Assembly: GCA_951230915.1 (NCBI GenBank)
Contig: OX579633.1
Span: 8,158,145-8,222,144, forward strand
DNA: 64,000 nucleotides
Source: Antitrichia curtipendula
Taxonomy: Eukaryota > Streptophyta > Bryopsida > Hypnales > Leucodontaceae
Reading direction: 5' to 3'
The notes under the pieces are model-generated. The model ran no database searches and was not told the DNA's origin. It was given only the letters and a program-made list of their open reading frames with translations. Below are positions 21,801 to 33,852 of this stretch, piece after piece. A program made the translations under genes and the position numbers. Numbering within the stretch: position 1 is the first letter of the stretch; each line of letters starts with the position of its first letter.

Positions 21801-23821
21801 GGAATATACATAGGATATGCTTGTAAACACATAGTTGGCCTACACAATATCCAAATATTACATATCCACTATGTATCATAAACCAAACAAATACATGGAT
21901 ATGTGTTTTACTATCTTGTATAAACCCTGGAATTAAAGAATTAAAAATAAAAACACACAATGAAGTCACATATGAGATACAAAAATTGTTATTATCCCAC
22001 TCCTCTTCTAAATGGTTCATACTTATAAATGCAAGAATATTTAAAGACAAACCACCTTACTACATTGTATCTACATGTCGACTTTAATATCTTTTGCCCA
22101 AATACAATGAATGTCAATGTGAGGTCAAATTATGTCCTAACTTACTTTGTATATAAAATATACCTCATCTACATCAATTTCTTGCTATTTCTTTGAAACA
22201 ATATGAAATAAGATATATAGAATTCACGTTTTGCAATGACATATTCTTACAAGACTTGAAGGAAGAAAAAATAAATAAATACAAATTTGTTGGCATACTA
22301 AATCCTTTAAAGTCTTGACACATGGTGCAAGAAGAATAACACATGTCAAATCATCTCAAATATTGGTATGACACAAAAAATTTAGAATTCTTCAATCAAC
22401 TATACAATACAATTCTTAGTAGCATAAATAATATTGCAATCACTTACTCACTTTATATACTACTTCAGAAGCAAAAAGTTGAAAAACAAACAAGCGTTAT
22501 CCATTCTTATAAATCTACCATAAACATTAAAAATACTCATAAACAACACTATTCTACTTCATATATAGTTTAGATAGTGTGAGCGCTTATTTATCCACCC
22601 TTGGTAAATATTTGAGCTCAATCAGGCCCTTGATTATTTAGATGTGATTTTTATCTATGGGTGCCTAGCGTCAATCCATTGTGCCTTCCAAGCAATGAAT
22701 CTTTTTTGTAGTGCCTAAATGTACTCAAACATTCAAAGAACAACCAAAAGTAGAATTGAATTGCAATTGTCGCGGTAATTCATTTGGCCAAAAATGGACT
22801 AGGCCACTGTGGTTTTTTATGAAATATGATTTAGTCTAAAATCAATAGAACCAACTTGTAGAGAATTCTTTTTCCTTTCTAAAAATGTTAAATTCGACCC
22901 TATCTGAGCTTCCTAGCAAAAGTTATAGGTAGATGAAGTTTGACCGCTAATCGGTTCACCAAACTTCATCCACGGTTTTCTTCCAATCTACAACCTTTTG
23001 AATCTAAAACTTGGAATGATACTTTAACTTGGAGTTCTAATTATTTTGGTTAATACGTTTTAATTGTCCAACTTCAAAAATCAAGAGAATTTAGAGTGCT
23101 TAGTAACTCATTTCATTGTGGGGGTCATCTTGAACGTTGTGTAGAGGTTCTCAAGTTTTCCTTCATTTGCCATCATGTAGGTCTTTATCAATTTATGCTC
23201 ACCGCTTGAATGTAGTATTTTAATACAAGTAAGAGATGGATTTCTAACTACTCTCTTCTTTCCCTTCTACTTCATTTCTTTCTCTTCAACACTATTCCAA
23301 CTACATTATTGTATTCCAAAGGTTGACCTTGGGATTTTTATACAATAATTGGTTGAAGTCTTCCCAAACAATTGACTTTTGCTATCCTATGAGTCAATTA
23401 TTATGCTATCTAAGTTAATGACTCTAAGTGTTTCTCAAGGATTTTTCCTAAATCCTATCAACTCCAAGTTGCTCCTCAAATCTCAATCAAACCTTCACTC
23501 ACTTCACTTTTACAATTGAGTTTAGTACTTCTATCTAGTTTGAGCTGAAGAATTTTTGGAGAGCTTTTGAGAATTTCTAAACTCTATCCTATCCTTGTTC
23601 TAGTTGAATTTGTGAAATTTAAAGAGGTTTGAGTGAAGTCAATTTCCTAATTTCTATTCTATCTTGCTACTCCCTCTCCCCTTCCTAACTCTAATTTTTG
23701 AAGGTTAGCTCTGCACTTAAATTTTCATTCAAATTTTTGAGAGACATAAATCAAACCATACCAACAATCCATTAGTCATCAAGCAACTAGTAGTCACTGA
23801 ACAACCACAATATCGAGCAAC
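18801..23821. other. 5-kb AT-rich region without recognised genes
   Basis: Contents seen: a short direct repeat 'tttgtttagacctaataa' near 18838-18880; repeated 'cactttccaacaagaaaat' near 20125 and 20175; an imperfect fold-back at 20255-20450 around CATGCATG; AT-repeat tracts near 20580-20660. Short frames (19021-19320 minus, 21793-22050 minus, 22343-22573 plus) are low-complexity K/N/F/I-rich translations without family features. Confidence 0.45.
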
Positions 23822-23823
23822 TA

Positions 23824-24115
23824 AGGTAGGGGGCTGTAAAAGCAACCTATCTCTAAAAGCGATCTGGGAGATTTTGCCTCTAATATGTACTAGAAGTGTA
23901 CATTTCAGGAGGGGGTCGCTTTTAGAAACCATTGTTTTTCAACTTCAAAAACTCATAACTAATTCCATGAAGGTCCAAAAAATATGAAACCACTTGAGTT
24001 AGATGCCAATTCCATTTTTCTTACCATAAAAATTTACTGAAAATTGTTTTAAGGAGTTTAGCTTCCCCAAAATGCAAATCAGCTGCTAAAGGGTCGCTTT
24101 TACAGCCCCCTACCT
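23824..24115. mobile_element. TA-flanked MITE (AGGTAG family), copy 2
   Basis: TA at 23822-23823 and 24116-24117. TIRs AGGTAGGGGGCTGTAAAAGC are exact in inverted form at the right end; 292 bp. The inner segment 'ctcataactaattccatgaa...gaaaattgttttaaggag' matches 41030-41140 inside copy 3 of the family. Confidence 0.75.
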
Positions 24116-24117
24116 TA

Positions 24118-26840
24118 CAGTCCCAACTCACACTGTCCAGCCAGTTGCTTCCCCCCCCCCCTCTTTTTCTAAAGGACTACCACGTGGCGTCCACAGGTTC
24201 GTCGGACCCGTAGTGGAATGATTGGAATGCTGAGGTGGCATGCTGACGTGGCATCCGCGGATTGACCAGAGCCTTGCTTGAGGCTTCTAGTGTTGTGTGT
24301 GACCTCTGATGAATTGGCTTGTTCAGAGCCGAGTTTTGGCCCTTTGGCCAGTTGACTGGCTTGTAGTTTTGGAACTTTTGGAGGCCTTTTGGCTATTCTA
24401 CTCACTCTTTCAACTTAGATTTTATCCTACCACTAATTCAAAACTATTTTGGGATTCTTAACACCCAACAATTTTTTCACTATTTTTTTTGGAGGATTTT
24501 TTTCCTATGAGTCAAAGCTCCACCGTGTTTTTGAAAATCACTAAAAACTCTATGATATTTCTAGAGCTCAAAGTCAAAGCTTTGCCGTGATTTCGGAATC
24601 ACACCAAATTTTAAGACAATTTCTAAGAGTCAAGGTCAAAGCTTTGCCATCCCGAATGGAGTGTCAAAAACTAAGGACTATACTTTGACAAGATGCTTGT
24701 TAGCACAATCACACAAAAGACTAAACGATGGCGGGAACAATGGTTAGTACAAACATAAAACTACCACGTGTACGTGTTAGTATGGAACATTAGTATGATC
24801 TAAAGATGCAAACACATGTTAGTATAAGTGGGTTAGTATACAAATCACTCAAAAGAAAGCACTATAAGCCCCCCAAAGCGACATAGCCAAGGTACGGATG
24901 TTTTTTTTCTAGGATTAGTACTACAAACAAACTTAAGGACAAACTTAACAAAGTTAGTGACAATAAATCGAGCAAGTGAATACAAAAGCAAATGTTGAAG
25001 GGACCCCAATGTCCTTCAAAGAGAGCTTGGAAAACATCAACAATGGAGCTTATAACGCTCCAAAAACACACAAAATTGTCAACATGGCCTAAAATAGCCA
25101 AAATCCAACTAAATGGATCCAATAGTGTAAAATGTGCCAAAATATGGCTATAAGAGGTTCAAAATATGAATCAAGGGATGTTTTGAGAGGAAAAGGGGTG
25201 CCCTTAAATACTCTTCCAAGGGCACCTCCCCCCTCTCATTTTTCCTAAAGTAACCCTATCAACTCCGTGAGTGATCTTTAATTTTGCTAGTTTTGGAGGA
25301 TCTTGTTAGGTTTGATACTTCTAACTATCGGAATGCCACAAAATTTGTTAGAGTGCATTATTAACATAAAAGAAGGTACACTAATTTTTAGTGAGATTTA
25401 ACCGCACCTTAGTTAATTTCTACAAATTTTCCCTCATAAATTTTGGCAGTTAACCGTCCAAAAGAATATCTTATGACTAACAAAGAATTTTGAATTTTTT
25501 TGTGGAATCTTTCGTGGAATCTCACAATATTTGTGCAAGTTTATATTTTTTACCTTATACCTTCAAAAAGGAGAATCAAATCTCACTACCTCTTTTAACT
25601 TTTGGTGAATAAAAAATCTTTCAAAATGAAAGGGAATCTTAACAAATTGATTGCTCCGCTAGACTCCTAACATGATTCTCACCTCAAATTGTCATACTTA
25701 AGTTGTGGATGCCCTTCACTGGTTTGTCTTGAGAGTTTTCTTCACTTGTAGGCTAATAATTGAGGTTTCTACCATTTCGTAGATGGGATGAGGAAATTGA
25801 AACCTCTCTTTGAGAATCAATTCTAGGATCCTCATATAATTTCCTCAGACCGATTTAACCAGTACGTGTCACGTACACATTAGATTTAGACAATAAGATG
25901 ATTTTACTTAAACACGCTTATTATGTACAATTTGTGGATTTCTACTCCATTTACATACGGGATTTGGCTGTAACTAAGAAAAATACTCTATTTAGGACCA
26001 AGTGCTATATTGGCATGTGACATACCTATTTTGGTTTTACACTCTGTTTAGAGTTTTTTATAGATAAACTACACTCAAAACAATAAGAAATCCCAAAAAT
26101 AAATTATGAGTCCCAAGTGACGAAGTGGGGACTCACATGTAGCTTTCAAAATCATTAAACAAGATAGAATTTACCTTCTAACAAAGGTATGAAGTATGAC
26201 ATCACTTGCTAAACCATACATGAGACTTTTGGTAGAAATCAAAGTGAATAGACTTTCAAATTATGCCAATCTCGAGAAGAGATTTGAATAATTTGAATCT
26301 CTTAAAGCCGACTTTATAATTAAGGCTAGATTAAAGACCAACTTGAACTTTTCAAATTTTAACCAATAGGATTGCTTGATTCTTTCAGATTTTGTCTAAT
26401 GGACTTTATACTACGGCTAGGTCAGAACCACAACTCATCCTACATGATGTTGTAGGTGGTACAATTTTGATGGTTAGATGAAATTAGGATGAGTTTTTTT
26501 GAACCATCCATCCATTAAGATAGACTATTTGTTTGTTTGTTTGATATGGTGAGATCTCTTGGACTTTGCGTCTCTGGGTTGCGTGCTTGGTACCGTCAAA
26601 AAGCCCTTGGTGAGGAAGGATGCTTGGGCTTTATTTCGTGGTGTTTGAACCTATGGTGTAGAAGTTATGAATTTTTGAGTTATTTTTGAATTATTGAATT
26701 AAAAAAATTAAAATTAGTTTTTTCTTTTTTCTTTTGTGGCAACGGCACAGGGTACATGATTTCTACCGTTGGATCATGAAAATCGAAACTCCATAATCCC
26801 AAACCCCAGGATCGAAGTAAATTAGCAGTAAGTTAGCCCG
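24118..26840. other. No gene seen; degenerate repeats
   Basis: A poly-C tract lies at 24151-24160 and a GC-richer patch at 24176-24400 with 'gctgacgtggcat' motifs. 'gtcaaagct(t/c)(t/c)(g/a)cc(g/a)t' recurs three times at 24514-24650 with about 60-70 bp spacing. The open frame at 24862-25140 (minus) is hydrophobic but unrecognised. This could be the remains of a long retroelement, but I could not find LTR ends or a primer site. Confidence 0.4.
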
Positions 26841-26849
26841 TATGTTGGT

Positions 26850-27457
26850 TCAGCCTGTGACGCACGCCGGCGTCAGGCTGAGTTCAATCTCGGCAACATT
26901 ACAATCGCGACCAATTCTGGCGTCAGGTGACGTCCTTCCGCGGCTGGCATGTGGCGCAGCCTCGTTGTTTTCATGCCTTCCGTTTCGCTTTGCATTGGGT
27001 CCATGTGTCAACGAAGTTCGATCCACCCTTGCGAACCACGCAGTCTAGCGCAACCATTTCTCGGACCTCACAGGTCACGAATTCTTCCAGTTTTAGGCCG
27101 AAATTCGATCGAATTTTGATAGAGTTTAGGGGATTTTCGCCTTTTCAGGTGTTATAGGTTTTCTGGGAATCAGGGATCTGTTGGAGATTTGGAGTCGGTG
27201 CTGTGGTTGCAGCGATTGTTTTCTCTGAGGTTTGGAGGTTTATTAGAGGACGATTAATTGACGAGGAGCAGAGTTGAATCGCATGGTTTGAATTTGGAAT
27301 TTGAATTGATCGCGATTGTGTGCCGCGATCGATCTCCGGGGCAGCTGTAGTGTAGTTTTGGAAGAGGAAGAAGGCGAAGAGAACTGAGAACCAAGGAGGA
27401 GCGGATTCTTCTTTTGCGGTCGGAAAGATGCATTTGAGAAATTAGGGTTTCATTGAA
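26850..27457 (+). promoter_or_regulatory. Probable promoter and 5' leader of ELM1
   Basis: Composition becomes GC-richer than the flanks from about 26830. A TGACGTC (CRE/TGA-factor type) motif lies at 26928-26934, and a small inverted repeat 'cagcctgtgacg...cgtcaggctg' at 26850-26880. The sequence just before the start codon (ttagggtttcattgaaATG) is typical of a plant leader. Transcription start is not visible. Confidence 0.4.
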
Positions 27458-30400
27458 ATGAGGTCCATCACGCTGCCGGAGCCGCCTAATAGCAACACGG
27501 GCATGCCGGAGATTTTCGACCGTGGAATCTCTTGTGTGGTGCGCCGGGCGGTCATCATTGGCAATGGAGCGGCAGGAGCTGAGCATCAGTGCATAGGGCT
27601 CGTGCGTGCTCTTGGTCTCTCGAATACCTACGCTCTGCATGTGAGGAACTTCTCCTTAATATTCAAGCTCTAGTTGAATCCATGAAATCTTGCTTACAAT
27701 GTCATAAGTTTTGTGCAATCGGGATGAATTTCTGGTCGAATTCGCAGGATCAATTAATCGGCTGAAGCTCTGTGTAGCTTGAAATCATACAGTAGTTGCC
27801 GGAACCCTAACTTAACACCTGACGGACCGCTGAAGCCTTTGTGGTACTTATTTGTAGTTTTCATGCATCAGAGATTCGTTGTAAAACCATCAACAATGTA
27901 CAGTTTGCAGAAACAATAGCATGTTTTGTAGTTTTTTACAGTGTTAATAATCGATATGTTGCTTAATTGCCTATGGATAGAGTGAACATTTCGATGTGCG
28001 AGGGTCGTTTAGGGTTAAACTGATATTTGCAATTTTTTTATACGTGTCATCTTTAAGCATTACACCGACTTTTCGGCCTTTCGCAATTTCTTCAATTTCT
28101 GAAGGGTCAGTTGAATTTGGAGGGATTCTGGATTCTCTTGGCCAGACGATGTTGCTGGCTTCTGGCGCGTGCATCATTTCGCAGTGATTATGCTTGACTT
28201 CAATACATTCCAAGTTTCTCTTGGCTCTCTTACGGAGTCCCATGTTCTCCCGCCCGGTGTTTGGAGCTTTTCTCAGCTTGACATTGAATTTTTCACTTTG
28301 TGTGATTGTTTACCGCTTCTTATTTTGTCTGTCATTGCATTTTGATTGCAGAGAGTAAACCGTCCCAAAGAGGGCCCTATCAACATCTATTTAAGATGGC
28401 TTCCAGTTCCAATTCATAAGCAGCTGGATTGTCTTCTTAGACATATACAGTCTGATTGGCGACGTCTTCCTCTCCCAGGATTTCTTAATCGATTTTTGGG
28501 CGACGCCGGACCCTCGTCACCAGATTCAAGACCACCTGTACCTAGGGGAGAATATGGACTTCGTGCATTGACTTTGGATGACAAACCAGTTCCTGAAGCT
28601 GATGCTGGTCGCATAGCTGCTCTTGCTCTAGAAGATGTAGACAGGTACTTCCAAGTTTCTGTTGTTATTGAGTTCATTTTAGTTTTCTCGACACTTAGAT
28701 GGGTATGGCTTCATACTGTTCAATATTATTCTTCAGGCTTAGTATGGTCATAGATGTGATTTATGGACGCAGTATTAAGAGGTGTTAAATGTCCTTTTTG
28801 CCAAGACTTCATTCATGCAGGATACATTTTTATAGTGACGGCATTGAATTATATATTTGTAATCAGGGATGGGCCGCTTTTAGTCGTGGCATCGGGCCGG
28901 GATACAGTCCCTGTTGCTGCAGCTGTGAAAAAACTGGCACCTGAAGCTACATTCGTCGTGCAGGTATGATCATTTCGGCTCATCTCTTTCCTCTGTAACA
29001 TAGATTTGATAATTGCTAGGTATTTGAGAATATTGTTTTATGAATCTTCGTTTCCAAATTGAATGTATACTCCCTATCATCCTTGATTGGGCAAGGTCTA
29101 TTCCAATTACTTGATGCACCTCGTATTTAAATTGGATTCGTCAGGCAGATGGTGACTAACAGACGGCATAGTAATAGTGTTTAGTCGTGAATGGAAGTGT
29201 GGGCTGCATAGAATCTCTCGATTCTGCAACTTCATGAACCACTCCATGGAGTTCTAAACTGTTTATATTCATTTCTCCAAATCTCTATGCACATTGTGCT
29301 TCTGCAGATCCAACACCCACGATGGGGTCTAGATCAATTTGACATGGTTATCACGCCACTTCATGATTACCATGCCTTGAGTCCAGCCGCACGCCAAGAA
29401 GTTCCTAAGTTGATACGTCCATGGATCACACCTCAGCATCCGCCTGATAAGCATGTGGTTAGATCTCTTTGGACTTGACTGCTCTGTTTAGCTGACCGGC
29501 TGCTATTAACTTAACGGACTCCACTTCTATTGTATAGAATTAAGGTTAATTTCTTGCGTTACCTCTCATTGGCAACCATTTGTTGAGATCTAAACAAGTT
29601 GGTTTGTACAGGTGCTGACAGTTGGGGCCTTGCATCATGCGGATGCATCTGCCTTACGTGCAGCTGCTACTACCTGGCAGGCGGAGCTGGCGCATTTGGC
29701 AAAGCCACTTCTGATTGTTAATATTGGTGGTCCAACAAGTAAGGAATTTTGGAACACTTGCACTTAGTAGAACATACGGACGCGTCAGAAACGTTTCTTA
29801 TTTCATCGTATTATAATTCGAATATATTCCCCTTGCTGCTTAGACCATTATGAAGACGCAACTTTGAGTGGCAAGAAAGATATAACTTGATTCGTTTTAT
29901 TTATTTTTTGTGAAAAAATAATTATCTTTGAGTATGTTCTACTAAGGATTATGAGGGAGTTTTGGAGTTCTAAAGAGGCTACAATATTCACATAGCTCCT
30001 GAAATATTGTATTGGAATGTCTCTTGATTGTGCTTTACATTCTCAGGGCATTGTCGTTACGGGGAAGATTTAGCTCAGGAGCTACTGTCAGCGCTGAAGC
30101 TTGTCCTTTCCACCTGCGGAAGTTGCCGTATGACCTTTTCCCGAAGAACGCCCACGCAGGTACATTTTTTCCTCTAGCAGCGGAGTTACAGTTTAAGTGC
30201 ACTGTCTTGGATCAATGCTCTGCAAGAAAAAACTCGTACTGTTGATTTAGGAAAAATCTCGTACTTTTTTTCTAACGGTACGGCTGGAATATCGAATCAA
30301 CTGTTTTTGAAGCTCCATTGATACCTTCAGCGTGTATAGATGTATGGATTGTTTCATTTTCATTTTCAATGATTCTATGCGATCTGGCCTGTTTTAGCTC

Positions 30401-31588
30401 ACAGAATACATAAATCTGTGACTTCCCAGGTTGTTAATCTGATGACAAGGGAGCTAGGGCAGCATCCAAAGGTTTTTATTTGGGATGGCAGAGGTATATT
30501 GTCTTGATTTTTTATTCTTCATTGTTTTTTAGTCGCCTTCTCTTTAATTCTAGGAATCAATGTGCAGTAGGGTAATCCTTTGCATTCAAAAATGTGTTCT
30601 AGCTTGGCTTACGTTACTTGAGAGACTAATGTACTTCTGCATTGGATTTTCGTCAGGTCCAAATCCGCATCTTGGACATCTTGCATGGGGAGATGCATTC
30701 GTGGTCACTGCCGATTCTGTCAGTATGTTGAGTGAAGCATGCAGCACAGGGTATGAGCGAAGCTATGTGTTGCTTGTATGCTCGTTAGCAGTTTGATTAT
30801 CTGTTTTTTTCTATTGTGATTCTCGTCAGTTAACTAGGTTGAACCGCAGTTATAGTGGTATTCTTGGTGACTTCAGCGCGACTTGTCTATATTCCCCAAA
30901 CCTGATTATTAGCTTTTCTGCTTTATGTTTCTAGACTTCTTATCTCTTTTGTTGTACATTTCTTCTACACATCTTGTGTGCTCATCACCTTGACCTTGAG
31001 TATTTATCCATCTCACTATTGTCATTTCTGGAACATCACATATGGATGTGTAGATTTGTGGTGGTTTTTATGTCGTAGTATTTCAGAGCTTTCTGCCTGT
31101 TTATTGATAAATTTTTTGTGACAGGAAACCGGTTTATGTTGTTGGTGGGGAGAGATGTCGCTGGAAATTTGTTGGTTTTCAAACAACCCTGCGCCAAAAA
31201 GGGCTCACTCGAGCTCTTACAGGAGCAGAAGATGTAAGTACATAGATATATCAAGTTCTTGTATTTAGTTTGGGACAAAGTTACAATTTGATTTGGTCAC
31301 ATGCAAAATGGCTATTTAAACAAATGTTATGTTGTCCAGTTACAAATTGCAAAATTGAGGTAGCATACTAGAATCTCCATCAGTTTATGGAATCCTAGAA
31401 CATATCTGTGAGGTTTTTTTCTGAGACATCATGCTTCGTACTTACTTTCATCCAGCCATCGTCTGTTTGGTAACATTTGTATTCTGCAGATGAGGGACAG
31501 TTGGAGCTATCCTCCTCTCAACGACACGTTGGAGTCAGCCAAGCGGATACGTGAAGCTCTGGCAGAGCGCGGTTGGAGCTTGCATTAG
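27458..31588 (+). CDS. ELM1: ELM1-type mitochondrial fission protein, ten exons
   Basis: Exons: 27458-27640, 28352-28644, 28867-28963, 29308-29457, 29612-29738, 30047-30159, 30430-30493, 30657-30750, 31125-31233, 31490-31588. All introns are GT-AG and the phases agree, giving 442 aa; the Arabidopsis protein is about 430. Family landmarks in order: VVRRAVIIGNGAAGAEHQC (N-terminus), RVNRPKEGP, LVVASGRDT, FVVQIQHPR, FDMVITPLHDY, VLTVGALHH, VNIGGPT, GHLAWGDAFVVTADS, SEACSTGKPVYVVG and the end SWSYPPLNDT...RGWSLH. In Arabidopsis, ELM1 sits on the outer mitochondrial surface and is needed to recruit dynamin-related DRP3A for fission; the fold is the Mito_fiss_Elm1 (DUF1022) family shared with bacterial proteins. 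The exon 2 region after LRHI is longer and more proline-rich than I recall in Arabidopsis. No damage seen. Confidence 0.96.
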
Positions 31589-32395
31589 ATATAACAGTCG
31601 TACTGTTTTACACAAAATTTTGCAATTTTTAGATTCTTAGGATTGGAAGTCATGTGATGATACACCGACAATCATCAAAGCAAGAATTTTCACTGTTTAG
31701 ATTGTTAGTTCTTAGCTTTTAATCTGAATGCCAAGGTAGGCAAGCCCTGGTCCAACGCAGAATGTTGTGTCAATAGTAAACTTCTCTTTCAGCTGGAATT
31801 CTTCTGAGTTCATTTACTGATAGATTAACGATTGGTTGTCATTTCGTCCTTGCCAATGCTTTGAGGTGTAATAGCAACGGCGTTTATTCACGCCCAAGGT
31901 TAATATCAATTTTGTGTCGGAATCGATTTCAAAGTTCTGTGTTAACATTGTCAATTGAGTGCAAGTAAGCGTGAACATTGCATTGGACAGTTGTTATTTA
32001 ATTTCGGACTTTTGATAGAGTGCTACTAATGAATCGCACCCGGAAATTATGGGCAAAACTTGCATTTGCATTGTACAAATCCGTCTCACTAGACACTTAT
32101 ATAGCATAAGTCGTCTCGTAACCAGCTTACTCCTCCAGAATGGTCCTAATCTACTTCAACCTATCTAGTACTCGAGAGTTTGGGTACCCAACTAAATTTC
32201 TTCTCCGTAACTGAATGTATCTTGCAGGGTTGATGATATGCTGAATGAGATGTGCAGGTGGGCAGTCTCCTGGAACCGAGGAGGTCTTTCTCTACAGCCT
32301 CCTGGACGGACCTGCAGGTAACATGGACAAAACTATTCAGTAAATTTTGCTCCTAAAATTTCATTTTTTTCTAGGATCAAGAGGGTTGCAAACTT
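31589..32395. other. ELM1 3' side and GH5 gene 2 3' side
   Basis: Intergenic sequence between converging genes. It should contain the 3' UTR of ELM1 (from 31589) and, on the opposite strand, the 3' UTR of GH5 gene 2 (below 32396). No ORF or repeat that I can support. Confidence 0.5.
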
Positions 32396-33631
32396 TCAGG
32401 AGTACAAACCTTGGGTGGAATTCTGAATGCCGTTCTGCAACCTTGCAATGACTCTGGGATTACGCCAAGTCCGCCATGTGGATCCAAGTAAGCCAAATTC
32501 TTCATGGACATCTTCCTTTCCATTGCGCAAGTAGTAGCTCCCTTGCAAGGCCCAGAAGGCCCAGTCGAGGTCGACTCTCCGCAAGTAGTCCATAACGCAG
32601 TCCAGAAACCGGTTCTCAGCGTAACTCACAGACGCAAGGTTGATGCCAAACTGGGCTAACAGGAGAGGAGTTCCCTGATCAACAAGGAAGCCATTGTCGA
32701 TGTGCACATTGTTCTGGGTATTGGAGCAGGCCTCCGGTTCACTGGCGTTGTTGAAGTTGCTCCCTTTCGCCAGCCTATTCCACTTGTACCAGTGAAACTC
32801 GTAGACGAGCTTTCCTGGGAAATGTTCAGTGTCCAGCGCCTTGTTGTTGCCCAAGAAGTTGAGATTTGTGGCGGAACTCAAGCCGCCAGCAACGATTAAC
32901 ACATTGGGATTCACGTCGTGAACTGCTTCTCCTGCCTGGGACATGAGCACCCTCCAGTCTGCTTCGTTTTGGCGAGGACCTCGGAGCTCGTTCCGCAAGG
33001 TCATGGCCACCACAAAAGGATTGCTGCTGAAAGTACTGGCAACTGTTGTCAGTCCCTGCAGCCACTCGTCAGCATTGAAGTAGACGTCTCCCCAGAAGCC
33101 GTTGCCGTCGTTGTTGCTGCAGCACCACTGGGGCTTGCTCACGTGGTTGTCCAGGATCACCATTAACCCATGAGCCGTGAGAATGCTTACCACTAGGCGA
33201 TGAACCTCCCGCAAGCTCAACAGGTAAAACTCCGGATTCAGTGCCATGAGAGCTACTCCACTGGAGGTGATGTTGAGGTTGTTGAAGTTTTCTGCCACGG
33301 AGAGACCACCGTATGTGTCGTTCGTCCATAGCCAGGTTGAGTAAGTGAGTCGCACGCAATTGAAGCCGTTTGCTCTAACTATAGTGGCAATTCCTCGTGC
33401 TGTGTTTTTACTTAGCCCTTCTGGAATGCCGGCCTCCAGGTGCCCCACCCAGTTGACACAGGCGAGCTTGACTCGCACACCGAAGCGGTCCACCACCCAT
33501 CTGGAGGACGTTGACAAGGGAGGGATTGGCCGTTGAGCAGCTCCTGCAATGGCGAGGACTTGCAACAGAATCAATGTGAGGTTCAACACTAGCCTGCTCT
33601 GAGATTGTTGTGCCATACTCTGTGACACCAT
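32396..33631 (-). CDS. GH5 protein with Gln in place of the catalytic nucleophile (gene 2)
   Basis: A single exon of 411 aa. Met1 (GCCATGG context) or Met6 starts a signal peptide ending near residue 32. GH5 landmarks: VRVKLACVNWVGHLE (52-66), GFNCVRLT (89-96), MVILDNHVSKPQWCC (157-171), acid/base Glu215 in LRNELRGP, VYEFHWYKW (276-284), WALQGSYYLRN (360-370). The position equivalent to Glu322 of gene 1 (L-S-E-F-G) is Gln327 (L-A-Q-F-G; codon CAG at 32653-32651). GH5 retaining hydrolysis needs this Glu, so hydrolysis is predicted to be lost or very weak while the binding cleft is kept. The frame is otherwise intact. It lacks the intron of gene 1. Possible N-glycosylation sites occur (for example NIT, NAS, NST). 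Confidence 0.9.
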   Translation of the reverse strand: MVSQSMAQQSQSRLVLNLTLILLQVLAIAGAAQRPIPPLSTSSRWVVDRFGVRVKLACVNWVGHLEAGIPEGLSKNTARGIATIVRANGFNCVRLTYSTWLWTNDTYGGLSVAENFNNLNITSSGVALMALNPEFYLLSLREVHRLVVSILTAHGLMVILDNHVSKPQWCCSNNDGNGFWGDVYFNADEWLQGLTTVASTFSSNPFVVAMTLRNELRGPRQNEADWRVLMSQAGEAVHDVNPNVLIVAGGLSSATNLNFLGNNKALDTEHFPGKLVYEFHWYKWNRLAKGSNFNNASEPEACSNTQNNVHIDNGFLVDQGTPLLLAQFGINLASVSYAENRFLDCVMDYLRRVDLDWAFWALQGSYYLRNGKEDVHEEFGLLGSTWRTWRNPRVIARLQNGIQNSTQGLYS

Positions 33632-33690
33632 GGCCGGAAGGAGCAGACTGCTGTTTGGCGCTCATTTTACTGAGGAGATTGTTGGTTTTG

Positions 33691-33700
33691 ATATATATGC
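33691..33700 (-). promoter_or_regulatory. TATA-like element upstream of GH5 gene 2
   Basis: ATATATAT on the minus strand lies about 60 bp upstream of the start codon at 33631, a normal TATA distance if the leader is short. No other element is clear. Confidence 0.35.
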
Positions 33701-33852
33701 GTACTTGAGGTATGAATTGTTTGTGGAGGAAGCATGCTATCTGTGTGCCTTACCTTCCTCGACTGATTTAGGCTGGGTTTTATACTTACACCGCGAGTCA
33801 AGAGTGGCATGCTAGATTCTGTGTGTATCTGCCAGAGACATAGAGCTTGCAT

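Noticed and set aside
24151..24160. Poly-C run as a retrotransposon polypurine tract
   Set aside because: No LTR start follows and no matching second LTR is visible.
28346..28753. Open frames within the ELM1 locus treated as separate genes
   Set aside because: They are single exons read into introns; splicing joins them into one protein with matching phases.
32702..33665. Several open frames on both strands over GH5 gene 2
   Set aside because: Shadows of the real minus-strand frame 32396-33631.
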